NCBI GenBank assembly: GCA_037074615.1
Contig: CM073569.1
Span: forward strand, 8,376,001 to 8,440,000
From: Leucaena leucocephala
Lineage: Eukaryota > Streptophyta > Magnoliopsida > Fabales > Fabaceae
Direction of reading: 5' to 3'
Length of the DNA stretch: 64,000 nt
This document shows, in pieces, positions 45,999 to 57,864 of this stretch. The translations under genes were made by a program, and so were the position numbers. Under the pieces are notes generated by a model. That model had not been told where the DNA came from, made no database searches, and saw only the letters and a list, made by a program, of their open reading frames with translations. Each line of letters opens with the position of its first letter. Position 1 is the stretch's first letter.

Positions 45999-47692
45999 TG
46001 TTATAATCCATATTCAATAATATTTTGATGATGTCAAAAGTAACTTAAAAGAATCATGTAAAAAATAACTAAAAATAATCAAAAGTGTTTCTGTGTTTAA
46101 ATGATGTGAAAAAGAAAAACAGAAGGAGTTAATCGATTAGTCAATCGGTTAATGATACTTAATCGATTAGTTAATCAATTAATGAGTATTAATTAATCGA
46201 TTGGTTATTCAATTAATGTTAGGACATTGTTCTATACTATAAAAGGAAATCAATTAATTGATTGATAAGTGTACATTAATTGATCGTGTTCAAATAATGT
46301 CATGAAGTTGCGCTCTGGAATTGAATAGAGAAGCCAATTAATCGATTAGTTAATCAATTAATTCTAATTAATCGATTGTCTATTTGATTAATTTGTTCAG
46401 AATTTTTTTTCTTTATTCAAAAGACACTCTATTAATCGATTAATTTATATTAATGCATTAACTGTTTGATTAATCTGTTTAGAATCTGTTTGTGAAAATC
46501 AAATGTGAATTAATTAATCGATTAATTTATATTAATGGATTAATTGTTCAATTAATGTGTGTTAAAAATATTTCTGTATTATTCTCTAAAGATATTAATC
46601 GACTAGGAATTTGATTAACTGACGTTAATCGATTAGTTATTCGATTAACTTCATATATTTCAAAAAACTTTCTCTGTTTGGGTTGAAATTGATTGCATCT
46701 CTCTTTAAGCTATATTTGTTTGATTCAAACCTGAAATATGCTTATGCTTCTTATTATTCTGCATTATAAATATTTTGAGAAACTTATCTTATCAATTTAC
46801 ATTGAATATGGTTGAACACTCTAATCAATGTGATGCTTTACTTTTTGTTTTCTACATTAATTGAAACATTGTTCAAATTAATGATAATTAATCGATTAAT
46901 ACAGTATATTTTTCAGAAAGCCATATGAACTTTGTTAGAACTTGATTGTTATATTATGAGTTGATTATTTTCATACACTTAATCATTACTTAAACTCCTG
47001 AAAAATCTTTGAGATTGAGGGTGTTCAGAAAAGGCTAAAAGTTTGAAATAATAAAGGCTACGTTAAAGGAAACTTGCTACTTCTGGTGAAGCATTAATGC
47101 TCACCTAACCACCGCACCTTTACTCCAATAGTTACAATGGTTAACGGCTACCAAAAGAAGTAAATGCTATTTAAAGACTCGGCATTAATGAAGATAAAAT
47201 AACAAACAGACGAACAAGGATTGAATTTATTACATTCTCTTATTCTTCTTCATTACTCTATAACCTGAAATTATTGTGCTTCAGTGTACATCATCATATA
47301 CACTCTGTGAGAGAGATTGAAAATATTTTTCATTCATTTTGTAGACTTTAGAGATTGGTTCTCTTAAGTTGGGATTATTACCTTACGGGGAAGTAAGGGG
47401 GAGTGATTGAGAGAATCAATTGTTGTACTGAGTCACCAATAGCCCATTTCAAATCTTAGAGATAGTTGAAAATCTCAGAAGACCTACGGGGACTGAATGT
47501 AGGACAAGAGGATTTGTCCAAACCAGGATAAATCAACTTGTGTTGATTTTTCTATCTTTCAATGAAATATTTCTAATCACTATACTCTTTACTCTATTAT
47601 ATTATGTATGTCTTTCAGTTTATTAATTTATGTTAAAAATTGTCAAAACACCCAATTCACCCACTTCTTGGGTATTTCTACCAAGATTAACA
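45999..47692 (+). repeat. 3' LTR of the SIRE-like element, rich in TTAATCGATTAA motifs
   Basis: 1694 bp, TGTTATAATCC...AAGATTAACA. 46115-46640 and about 46890 contain roughly ten copies of TTAATCGATT and close variants (some full TTAATCGATTAA palindromes). Its right part matches 33771-34091 and 36060-36220. Confidence 0.9.
46115..46640 (+). repeat. TTAATCGATTAA palindrome array
   Basis: Many near-palindromes based on TTAATCGATTAA, often in pairs 10-20 bp apart (ATCGATTAGTTAATCAATTA and similar). They lie in the promoter-bearing part of the LTR. Confidence 0.85.
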
Positions 47693-48246
47693 GAAGTGCT
47701 TCTTAAATTTTCAATTTATAAACTAATTGTGTAAGTTGATAGCAAGTACATGGTACTTCTTTCGTAAGTTCATTAGAAGAAAAATTGTGCGCTCAATTTA
47801 CAAGAGATCTTCAAAATCTAACTAAACCATAAAATAATCAAAATTAAAAACACTTATGTTAATTGCCAATGCAGAAATTATTATTAAGACATAAACGAAA
47901 AGTATAGAAATCATAAGCAAGCAAATAAGTGGCATTTTTAATCTCTCTAATATATATAATGCAAGTTTTTAGTTTAATCTTGTTAGTATACCACATTATC
48001 TGTTATACATTAACCCAAAGGAGATTTTTTTTGGGCCAAAAACTAAAGGAGATGTTGAAACCTGCCTCAATCATTGAATTTGAATTACTTGTAGTCATAA
48101 ATTGAATACTTATAATGCAACTAGATATATTTCCTCATGTATAATTTTTATAAAAAAACGCGTTAAGATAAGTTGAGTGAAAAAAATAATACGTTAAGAT
48201 AAGAGTAGCACTGATTTAATTATAAAAATATTTTATTACAAATTAG
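47693..48246. other. Intergenic DNA right of the SIRE-like element
   Basis: A/T-rich, no ORF and no repeat that I can place. Confidence 0.5.
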
Positions 48247-48600
48247 ATTAAATATATCTAGCACCCTGAAGTATTTCTTTAATAGCAATCAATATTTTAA
48301 ACTAATTTTTGGTGCATTTAACAATTTTAAGTGTTTTTATAATATCATCCGCATGTTAAAGTAATTTTTGATACAATTTTACCCTTTAAGTTTTTTTCTC
48401 GATAGCAATAAGCACCCTAAACTTAAGATATTGAATGCTATTAAAAAATTATTTTAGGGTATTAGATATACTAAAAATTACTTTGAATATTGTGTACTCT
48501 GAAAACAATACTTTAAAGAGTGGGATATACAAAAAATTAGTTTAAGATAGTAAGTGCTAATAGAAAAGTACTTCATGGTGCTAAATGTTACTTAACCTTA
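48247..48600. mobile_element. Foldback MITE, family 1 copy B
   Basis: The left arm (CTAGCACCCTGAAGTATTTC..., TTAAACTAATTTTTGGTGCA) is an imperfect reverse complement of the right arm ending GTACTTCATGGTGCTAAATG. It resembles 4970-5560 in motif (CACCCTAAAGTATTT) and architecture but is diverged. Confidence 0.65.
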
Positions 48601-48764
48601 TAAATTTTACTATAATTATTGATATTGATATATCTATAGAAAAAATTTAATTTAAAATTTTTAATATAAAGAGAGAAACCATATCACTAGTACTATCATA
48701 TATCCTCTCATAATCTCATGCTAATCATTTTGAAATGCATACCCTACATACTCTCTTCAATATT

Positions 48765-49010
48765 AATTATAAGAGTTAGAATCAATTTTAGTCTTATAAA
48801 TATAATACCCTAATCCATTTTATTTTCCAAAATTATAATATTCTCCATAAAGTATCTCTATATGATTTCACATATTGAGATAGTTTCTATCAAGGGTAGT
48901 TCAAATGTATATGATTAATGGGGTATTTTAGAAAAACTAATATGCAATATTACAAACTAACTTAACTATTTTTTTAATATACCTAAATTAGTTAAATAAA
49001 TATTTTATCA
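48765..49010 (+). mobile_element. Stowaway-like MITE fragment, copy B
   Basis: Same-orientation homologue of 12885-13150 (TTAGTCTTATAAATATAATA, CTCCATAAAGTATC, GGGTAGTTCAAATGTATATG). The terminal repeat is less clear here. Confidence 0.5.
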
Positions 49011-49390
49011 AGGACATGAGGTAGAGAGGACAAGTTGCATGCTCAATCATTAATTCATGGTTGGTCTTTGATCTGACAGCCACCCACTCAAGTCCTATTC
49101 ATCTAACTTTCAAACTTTGCACTTATGGGTTTGGCTTGACATTTCAGGTAACTTCCTTCATTGGAACCTTCCTTCTTTTTTCTGACTCAGATTCTCTCTT
49201 CGCTGTATGTTACGCGTAAGAAATCATATTTAAGTGCTTTTCTTGCAGCTCTACCTCACAACAACTTCCATCTTCTTCAACCTTACTTTCCTTTCTAGCT
49301 TATTATTCATCTCTAAATCTCTCACTTCTCACATTAATTTCTTTTTATTATACCTACACTGTTGAAGAAGAACAAATCAGCATCCATCAT
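49011..49390 (+). promoter_or_regulatory. Upstream region of the ACC synthase pseudogene
   Basis: Mixed A/T and pyrimidine-rich sequence up to the ATG at 49391. TTATTATACC (about 49346) could be a TATA-like element. Whether the promoter is still active cannot be told. Confidence 0.3.
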
Positions 49391-49972
49391 ATGGAGTTTT
49401 TGATGAATAAAAACGACCAACCTCGATTATTGTTGTCTAACATAGCTACAAGCGATGGTCACGCCAAGAACTCGCCATACTTTGACGGTTGGAAGGCTTA
49501 TGAAAGTAATCCCTTTCATCCCACCAAAAATCCTAACGGAGTTATTCAGATGGGTCTTGCTGAAAATCAGGTACATTGATTTTTGGATTTGAGTTTTTGC
49601 ATGGTTTAATTTAGCTCTCCAATTAATTGCCATTCCGTGTAATAAACAAACTGTTAATTGAGGTGGTAACGGTCTCGTTCCCACAAGGAAAAAAATATAT
49701 AAATTTAAATCCTAAAAAATATACTTATTAGGAAAGACAAAAACCCTTTAATAGAATCCAAGAATCTCAAAAAGGGATTGTCTTAAATTCAAATAGCTTG
49801 GTATACCTTGATAATAATTGCTACACTGTGTAGCAGGAAAGAGAAAAGAGAAAGAGACGTTGAGATGGGTGGATCCCACTTATCTAGTGGAGAATAATTA
49901 GGTTTCATTGGTCTTATTTTCTCTTTGTGCATGTTTGGATTCCCTAAAAATCATAGTTTTATAAGGGTTTTT

Positions 49973-52900
49973 TATAACATCCTTACTTTCATACGTCTTA
50001 GAGACTATTCGGTAGTATTTAAAACTACTTACATAACTTTTGGAGTCCATTAACTAAATCTAGAATTTCACTCTTCACGAGTTACTGTTCATATAGTATA
50101 TCCAGATTCAATGATGAATTTAAAAAATCATAATTAATTTTAAAAAAATTTAAATGAAGCGGTTCAAAAAGCTATACGAAGCTAACATCTTGAACTTTGA
50201 AGGAAAAATATTTTCTTAGTCCAATTGACTAGATAGCTGAGTCAACTCTGACATCAAAATTTACTATTCATTTGGTCAAAATTCTGAAAACATATTATGG
50301 TCCTTGATTTTCGAAAATTCGTTCACTTTGTACAGACATCGAAATAAGGGGTACTTAGTGTCAAAATGAAGCTTGACATGTTAACTAAATGTATGTACAA
50401 TTTTATACCTTTATTTAATCATTTACTATTTTTTGTTATATCATGAACATTACTGCTCAAACCAGTCATATCACGTCATTATATATAACAATTCATATAT
50501 TCATCACATAACCTTTACATTATCCAATCCCTAACTTTTCTTCATGCTTCTTCATCATTCATGAACACGTTGGGATTGCGATTACATGGATAGGGTGAGA
50601 TTTATAGGGAAATCTCAGTAGCAAACGGTATTAAACAATGTATGCATTAATGTAAATACTTGTGCTTGCTTATGAACGTGTCAACATTGTGTAATGTGCA
50701 TGCTTCCATGTAACATATGAAATACAATTGACCAAAGTAATCATATAATAGAGCTTCAATCATAGACACATATGCAATACAATTCAAGATAGCCATAGCA
50801 CAATCAAGCATAACATCCAATACATACAAGTTTAGGATAATTTACTACCTCACATGCTTGACTTCCTTTACTTTAACTTTTCCTTTTGCTTCTTACTTCT
50901 CCTTGATATGTGGCTGCCCTCTTTCAGTACACCATTCAAATCCTAATATCACATTATCATTTATTCATTACAATCTAACTTCCCTTGAATATTGAACTTA
51001 TCTAACTAAAATAACTTTATCTAATCTTTACTAATTAACTTGACCTTTGAACCAATTTATGTTTTGACCTTATCCTACACAATTTGGCCTTCTGAATCCA
51101 TTTATGAACTCAAAATTCTTAAATTCTAGCAACTACACACTGTTCTAGATATAATTGCTTAACTCCCCTTTTTATTTCAAAAATTCTCATTTTAATTCCA
51201 ATGCTTCTAATACTTATTTCTCTACTTTACCCCATACCACTTTTCATTTTAAAACCATTGGAAGTATCAAAATAATGAAATTCAAATCATTGTTCATACG
51301 TGTGAACAATAATATAGAAGACTTCCAAAAATTATAACTTTCAATTCCAATGCTCCCAAGGTTTAAAACCTATCAAATCCTACACAAAATCTTCATATAA
51401 ATTCAATGGAAGCATTATAACATTGAAATCCCATCTCCTTCTATCATGAATAGTGCAGACTGAAATATTTCTTCCATGGAAAAGTCAAGAATATCAACTT
51501 GATTCAATAACCAATCATCTAAACTAACTTATTTAAATATTAATCTCATAGTTCTAACTTTAACTCCTTCTTTCTTCTTTTATCTAGGGTTTTGGACAAC
51601 ATATATACTTTAGATAAAGCTCAACTTTCTTTCATAAAAATCCTAAGTTCAAGCCCCCAAATTAAAGAAAAATAAGTTAAGATAGATTACTTACCTTAAT
51701 CCCTAGCTAGCTTGAACTTTGGTCTTTGGATTCTTCTTTGTCTTGTCTTGAGTTTCCATTTGACCATAGCTTCTCCAAGGGTTCAAGAGCCATGGTTTTG
51801 GGCAGAAAGAAAAATCCCATAAAAAATGAAAGGCCAAAATGCTCTTAAACATATTTGCTCTTGATCTTGGCTTGCCCTAGAAGCCAAATTTGAGATAAGA
51901 TCACATGACAAAAATCTTCTCTTCCTCCTTGCTTGGATGCCACGTGTGCTGCTGATGTGGGGTCCATCATGTGTAAACACTAATCTTCCTCTTGAAGCTT
52001 CCTTTCTTTCGTTTCTTTTCTTTTTCAAAAATTCATAACTTATCCATTATTAGACTTGGGCTTCAAAACAACTTTTGGGACTTATTGGGCTGCTGCATGA
52101 CACCATTATTTGGCCTTCCTTGTGTCCAATTGTTAATTGGCTCAAATCCCAAGGCACTTCCTATACCGATATCCTTAAAGAGCCCTAATTTTTGAAATAA
52201 ATTCTAAACACCTTTTTTATTGATTCTAATATTTTTAGAAATTCATTCTAATATAAAATAAATTTCTTGCAAAGTCTCATAATTTTTTGAGATCCATAAG
52301 TCTTGATAAAAATTATATATATTTCCTTTAAACCCTTTATCGGTGTCCCTTTTCACTATAAATTCTATAATTAATTCTACAGGACTCCTTTTTTTATTTT
52401 TATTAGTTTCATAAATTTTCATATTAATTATAAGAATTTACTACCAAATGTTATCTAATTCTGAGGTACAAAAGATATCGTGCTAATTTCCTAATCTTGA
52501 GAAATTCATATCAATTTATTAAGACCTCAAATCAAAATTCTGTGTCGCGTTAAACTGATCAGAATAATTTTCTCTATTTACTAGTAAAATTTGGGACTAA
52601 AATGCTTTCGGTCAATTTTAGACTTTTTTCGGCTCAACTTTCTCATAATTATCATTTGGTCCCTGGAAACTTTTTCTCTTTTCAATTAAGTCCCTCAACT
52701 TTTCATAATTACACTTAATGGCCCATAACTGGTGTCTACTTTCATTTTATACCATAAAACTTTTAGACTTTTTAGTTTACTCCCTTTTCTTTTTAAAATA
52801 ACTATTATGCCCTGAGGACTTTTCTAAAATTATGATTTTACCCTTGTTTGGGTTTAATATAATAAATCATCTATTTTAGGTCTTTATCTCAACCTTAGGC

Positions 52901-53141
52901 CTCTAACTAACTTATTTTCTCTTTTTATGCCCAGGAGACTCTTCTAAAGTCTCTAACTTATTTATATATTTGCCCTCAAGAACTTTCACTATTTATAATT
53001 TAATCCTTGAACTTTTATTATCTGCAGTTTAGTTCCTGAACATCATTTGCATATTTTTAGGATTCTGCTCAACAGGGCCTAGTATCCTACCTATTTCAAG
53101 CTACATACTAGGTTTCTAGTTATAAAAATTGGGATATGACA
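49973..53141 (-). mobile_element. Tekay/Del-type solo LTR in the ACC synthase intron
   Basis: On the minus strand it starts TGTCATATCCCAATTTT (53141) and ends GGATGTTATA (49973). It is homologous to 42612-45880 and 61847-64000; for example GGGAAATCTCAGTAGCAAAC recurs at about 50610 and 61929. Possible weak 5-bp duplication (TTTTT left, CTTTT right). No gag or pol. Confidence 0.72.
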
Positions 53142-53892
53142 CTTTTGGCCTATACCTTGATTTGGAAAAATTTCAAAACAAATAGCCCTATTTGTCTATA
53201 AGTGCTTTTGGGCTAAACCATGGTTTTAGATAAGCTTCTCGAAATAGCTTCTAAAGGGGACAAAATGGCTTATGGGCATCAAAAGACCATTTTACCCCTA
53301 CTTTTCTGATACTCTCTCTCATCTCTCTTCTCTTTTGAAGTGAAAAGCTTTGTCGTCGATGAAATACAATGGGTCTTCGATGAATCTTCTGTACTTAGAT
53401 TTCTTCTTCTTCTCATCAGCAACGTTGACGGTCTCGTCTTGTCAGAGGTCTCCGTCTCGTCTTCTTCGTTTGCTTTTCTCCTTCTCATCTTCTTCATCTT
53501 TTTCTCCATCGTTGCTAGATCTTTCAGCAGCGATGGGAACAGTGTTATCAGACAACAGGAGAAAGAAGGGAAAAAAAGAAGCATCGGTGGGAGCATCACC
53601 GTACAACAGGAGAAACAAGGGGAAAAAAAGAAGCAATAGTGGGAGCATCACTGGACAACAGGAGAGAAAAAAAGGAGAAACAAAGAAGAAATGGATTTTT
53701 TTTTTAAAAATCGTACCCTTTCTGATAATTACTGATCACAAAAGTCATTATGGTAATAACTATGCAAACACTCATTTATTCAGAATAGAATAACTTTTTT
53801 TATAAACTCTTCTCCAAAAGAGCTTATCCAAAAGTCCTTGAAAAACACTTTTTTCCATAAGCAATTTTCTAAAAGCCTATCCAAATATGCAC
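53142..53892. mobile_element. Non-autonomous DNA element, family 2 copy B
   Basis: Reverse-oriented homologue of 11880-12655. Its left end abuts the solo LTR at 53141, so it was probably cut by that insertion. Ser-rich or Lys-rich ORFs within (53279-53793, both strands) come from CTT/TCT-rich sequence and tandem CAACAGGAGAAA units and are not supported as genes. It lies where exon 2 of the ACC synthase gene has lost its 5' part. Confidence 0.6.
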
Positions 53893-55571
53893 TTTATCTC
53901 TCTTTTACTGCATTATACAACAACTAATTATTAAAGAGAGTTTTGAGACTGGTTGCCATAGCTAACTTCCAGGACTACCATGGCTTGCCAGAATTTAGAA
54001 CTGTACTGTGATTCACAATCAGTACCTGCTTATCAAATCATTTTCTGCCATATGAGCATGATAAGCCTAACTTAAGAGTGTTCGGGTAGATATGATGACA
54101 ACACATTTTTAGCCTACAAAACTATGGTTTTTAGAAAGAGATCTCAAACGGCTAATTTTTTTGCAAAAATATTTCTATATTGAAAGTCATGATTTTCATA
54201 AGCCTAAAATTTCTGCTTTTTTAAAAATTATTCTTTTTCTAAAATCATTTTTATCATTTTTCTCCAAAAACTAATTGGAGAAAAATCATAGTTTGGTAAT
54301 TAAGTAGATGTGATGCGAATAACCTTAAATTGTTGCTTGAAAACCAATTACCATGTTTACACAATCATAATTGCTACCAACTGTTTAATTTTCATGCAAG
54401 AATATTATAAAACACTGACATGTATCTCATTTTAACAGTCTGTGGCCAAGTTCATGTCAAGATCTAGTGGAAACAGAGTCAGATTCAACCTGATCGTATT
54501 GTTATTAGTGGTACAGCAACTGGTGCTCATAAGGTCACTGCCTTTTGTCTTGCAGATCCAGGCGATGCATTTCTAGTACCCACTCCTTACTATCCAGGGT
54601 AATACCCCCATATCTATCTACATTAGAATATGAGAGTCAGAGTCTCACATTGATTAATTAAATAAATAATTAAAAGTACATAATGTCAAGTCACTTAATA
54701 GTATATCCATGCTATAAGGAGGAGAATATAAATTCAAATCCTAGAAAGCGCCATTGTTGGGAAAGATAAAAACTTTTTGTGTTCTAAATCTTGAAAATGA
54801 TTATACCTTTTATTAAATAAAAAATTTATATACCTTTAATCATTTTTAATTAATCATGTGGGACTCTGTACTCTTATATTCTAATGACCTATACTAATGA
54901 GATGTATTATTGTATGTATTATATATCAATACTTGCTTATAATTAACTTGTTGATTACATGATCTGATATACCAGAGTTTCATGATGATGATGCAGTTTT
55001 GATCGGGATTTGAGGTGGAGAACAGGAGTTCAACTTGTTCTAGTGATATGTGAAAGTTCTAATAACTTCAAGCTGACAAGAACAGTATTAGAAGCGGTAT
55101 TTCAGAAAGCCAAAGAGGAAGATGTTAGAGTGAAGGGCTTGCTTATTACCGATCCATCAAATCCATTAGGCATTATCATGGATAGAGACACTTTAAGAAC
55201 TGTTGTTAGATTCATCAATGAAAAGAACATCCCCCTTGTGTGCAATGAAATATACTCTGCTATAGTTTTTTCTAACCCTACTTTCATCAGTATAGCTGAG
55301 ATAATCGAAGAAGCCGATGACGACGACCACCTTGAATGCAACCGTGACCTCATTCACATTGTTTATAGTCTCCTACAACGATGCAGTAGTACACTGTGCT
55401 CGTAAAATGTCAAGCTTCGGACTAGTTTTCACTCAAACATAACACCTTATTGCATCAATGTTATCAGATGATGAATTCGTCGGGAGATTTCTCGCAGAGA
55501 ACGCGAACCAACTCGCTAGAAGGTATGAAGGTTTCCCGCGAGCACTTGATCAAGGTATAACATGCTTGGAG

Positions 55572-57477
55572 TGAAGGGAATTGGAAGACACGCAGCGGAA
55601 ATTAACTTTAAAAATTTTTCCATTCCCAGCCAGGATCTACCGAATGTGTTTAAGTCAAGGAGAAAGAAGTGTTACCTTCGGTACTCGAGCTTTGGTCGCG
55701 ACCTCAGTGTCCACTAGTCGCGACTCCTCGCCTCTGGAACTTTCAGTCGCGACCTCCTCAGCTTCTAGTCGCGACCTGTCGCCTCTGGAGTTTGTAGTCA
55801 CGACCTACTCTGCTTCTAGTCGCGACCTGTCGCCTCTGGAGCTTTTAGTCGCGACCTCTTCAACTTCACGTCGCAACCTGTCTCCATTTTTCGGATTTCT
55901 GACGTTCAGATGCCCGTTTGGTCGCGACCTAAGTGTGTTCTGGTCGCGACCTTTCTTCGTGTCTGGCCGTATCGTAGAAGTCGACAGCTCAGATCGGCTT
56001 CCTCTACCGGTATCCACACGAACAGCGTTCCAATTGCGAACGACGTGCTAGCGCCTCTTGTCCCTCTAGGGCTTTCTAGAGATTCCGTCCGCACAGTCTC
56101 TATCTCGGCAGTTTCTTATGTGCAAATCTTTTGCACTCTCCCTGCCCCCTTTTCTCACGTCTGAATGTATGTGTAGAGATGTATTGTCTATGGAACCCTA
56201 GCTCCTAATGTCAAATATATAGGAAGCTATCGGGCTTCTAATAGGGCCGGGCTTCAGAATTAATCTTATATTAATTCTGAATTAATACAATATCATATAT
56301 TGCATAATTTAATAAGAAACTAATTAAATAAATATGGTTTATATTAAATCCGTCTCACAGATTTAATTCACCTATTTATTTAATTTAAAATAAAGATAAG
56401 ACGGAATTATATTTGATTTATTCTTATAAATTAAATTTGAGATATCTTATCAATTTGAATTTCAAATAGATCATATCCATTTAAATTCAAATTCAAAATT
56501 GATAGAGATTTAATTTATCCTTATAAATTAAATCTTACAAATATCTCTTATATTATATATATAATATATATATAAACTAATTTATATATATATATAAAAT
56601 ATATATCCACCCTAGATTATTCATTGAATCTAGACATCTCTTAGATTCAATGAATCTGGACATCATAGCTCGTATTGGGCTGTTTTGTGTGCGACCCTGT
56701 AGGCCCATATGAAGTTGGCAGTGGCCCAGTTACTATACTGACCCACAAGTCGTAAGCGGTCTCTAGCAAGGCATTACGACTACCCAAAACATATGAGGAT
56801 CGATAAACGATGTAACCTTTCATACAACCATATCACGTCCCTTTTGTCACACGATATTTCGGTCAAGGATGAGGCATGGTGAACGTCATCCTCCTGTTCC
56901 TGACCGTTACTTTCTCGATCCCTGAGTAGTCTGAATATAGAAATGGAACTACCCTTCCATTCCAGTATGGCCATACATTTCTCAGACTCACTCATCGAGG
57001 GGCCCAGTAATATCTCTCTACGAATGTGAGGGACAAATTCCATCTTGACCATTCACATTCCTCCGCATGAAAAACCACTAAGCCCGAGCATAGCCTTTAT
57101 GATCACTCGGTCAAAAGTGACTTTTGACTAGGTCAAAGCTGAGCGTTTGTCATGTAGGAATCCATGATGATCTCAGGTCAAAGGGCATAGTGACATGGCT
57201 TGTATATGAGAGAAACTTATGACTTAACCCATGCAGCTCTCTCATAGCGGGTCGGTCCAACACCCTGTACTCTTACATGTGCTTATGACTTTGATTTATA
57301 TCTCTATATATCTTCAAAGTCATACTGGTCTTATTTCATCTCTGCTCCCGCATAGATGACCGACCAGGGACATTTAGGATAAAATCACTAGTTATCCAAG
57401 GATTGTCATCATAGTAAACATGCAAATAATATGATAACATGATACAATGATTGGCCCCTAGGGCACAATTTCCAACA
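55572..57477 (-). mobile_element. Solo LTR C (1906 bp) with GGTCGCGAC array, in the ACC synthase exon
   Basis: Minus-strand copy of the family at 34092 and 36441. TGGAG flanks it on both sides (55567-55571 and 57478-57482). It holds about ten GTCGCGAC-type motifs (55695-55955), the W-box cluster (57109-57138) and the 90-codon ORF (57052-56780). It splits the last exon between …GITCLE and SNACLFLW…. Confidence 0.88.
55695..55955 (-). repeat. GGTCGCGACY motif array in solo LTR C
   Basis: About ten motif copies at 20-30-bp spacing, mostly AGTCGCGACCT when read on the plus strand, separated by CTCTGGA. Confidence 0.85.
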
Positions 57478-57864
57478 TGGAGAGTAATGCTTGTTTGTTT
57501 TTGTGGATAGATTTGCATCGTCATCTGAAGAAGCCGACGGTGGAAAAAGAAATGGGGTTATGGAGAGTGATAATTGATGTAGTTAGGATCAATGTATCAC
57601 CAGGTTCTTCGTTTCAGTAGTGAAGCAGGCTGGTTTAGGGTTTGTTATTCAAATATGGATGATACAACTATGGAAGTTGCTTTGACGAGAATAAGAAGCT
57701 TTGTTCTTCAATGCAAGGATGTCGTCGTCACATTACCTAATTCAAAGAAACTGTGTTGGCAAAGTAGTTTGAGGCTTAGCTTGAAGAACAGAAGGGTGGA
57801 TGATACATTAATCTCACCTCACTCATCTATGCCTCAATCACCTCTGGTTAAAGCCACCACTTGA

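Larger units (their letters stand above)
33771..47692 (+). mobile_element. SIRE/Maximus-like copia, interrupted by three insertions
   Basis: The 3' LTR is 45999-47692 (1694 bp, TGTTATAATCC...AAGATTAACA). Only the last part of the 5' LTR remains: 33771-34091, continued at 36060-36220 after a solo LTR, matching 47206-47692. A primer site, gag, protease and part of integrase follow, with a second solo LTR in gag and a Tekay-like insertion in integrase. 45881-45998 is the 3' untranslated end with polypurine tract. Large gag and long LTRs suit the SIRE/Maximus group. Confidence 0.85.
49391..57864 (+). pseudogene. ACS: 1-aminocyclopropane-1-carboxylate synthase (type 1) pseudogene
   Basis: ACC synthase makes the ethylene precursor from S-adenosylmethionine with PLP. 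Exon 1 is 49391-49570 (60 codons: NSPYFDGWKAYESNPFHP, NPNGVIQMGLAENQ). Exon 2 survives only as 53955-54002 (ANFQDYHGLPEFRT). Exon 3 is 54439-54598 (SVAKFMS..., then a 1-base deletion before DRIVISG, then AFCLADPGDAFLVPTPYYPG). Exon 4 starts at 54997 (FDRDLRWRTGVQLVLVICES, LLITDPSNPLG, EIYSAIVFSNP) and runs to 55571, then 57478-57864 after a solo LTR. The SLSKDMG segment with the catalytic lysine is deleted at about 55371. Further lesions: a stop replacing Gln near 55436 and a small deletion with frameshift near 57615. The tail (ISPHSSMPQSPLVKATT, stop at 57862) keeps the type-1 phosphorylation-site style. No active enzyme can be made. Confidence 0.92.

Noticed and set aside
53279..53793. Ser-rich and Lys-rich ORFs on both strands
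   Set aside because: They are products of TCT/CTT-rich sequence and short tandem units within a MITE-like element.
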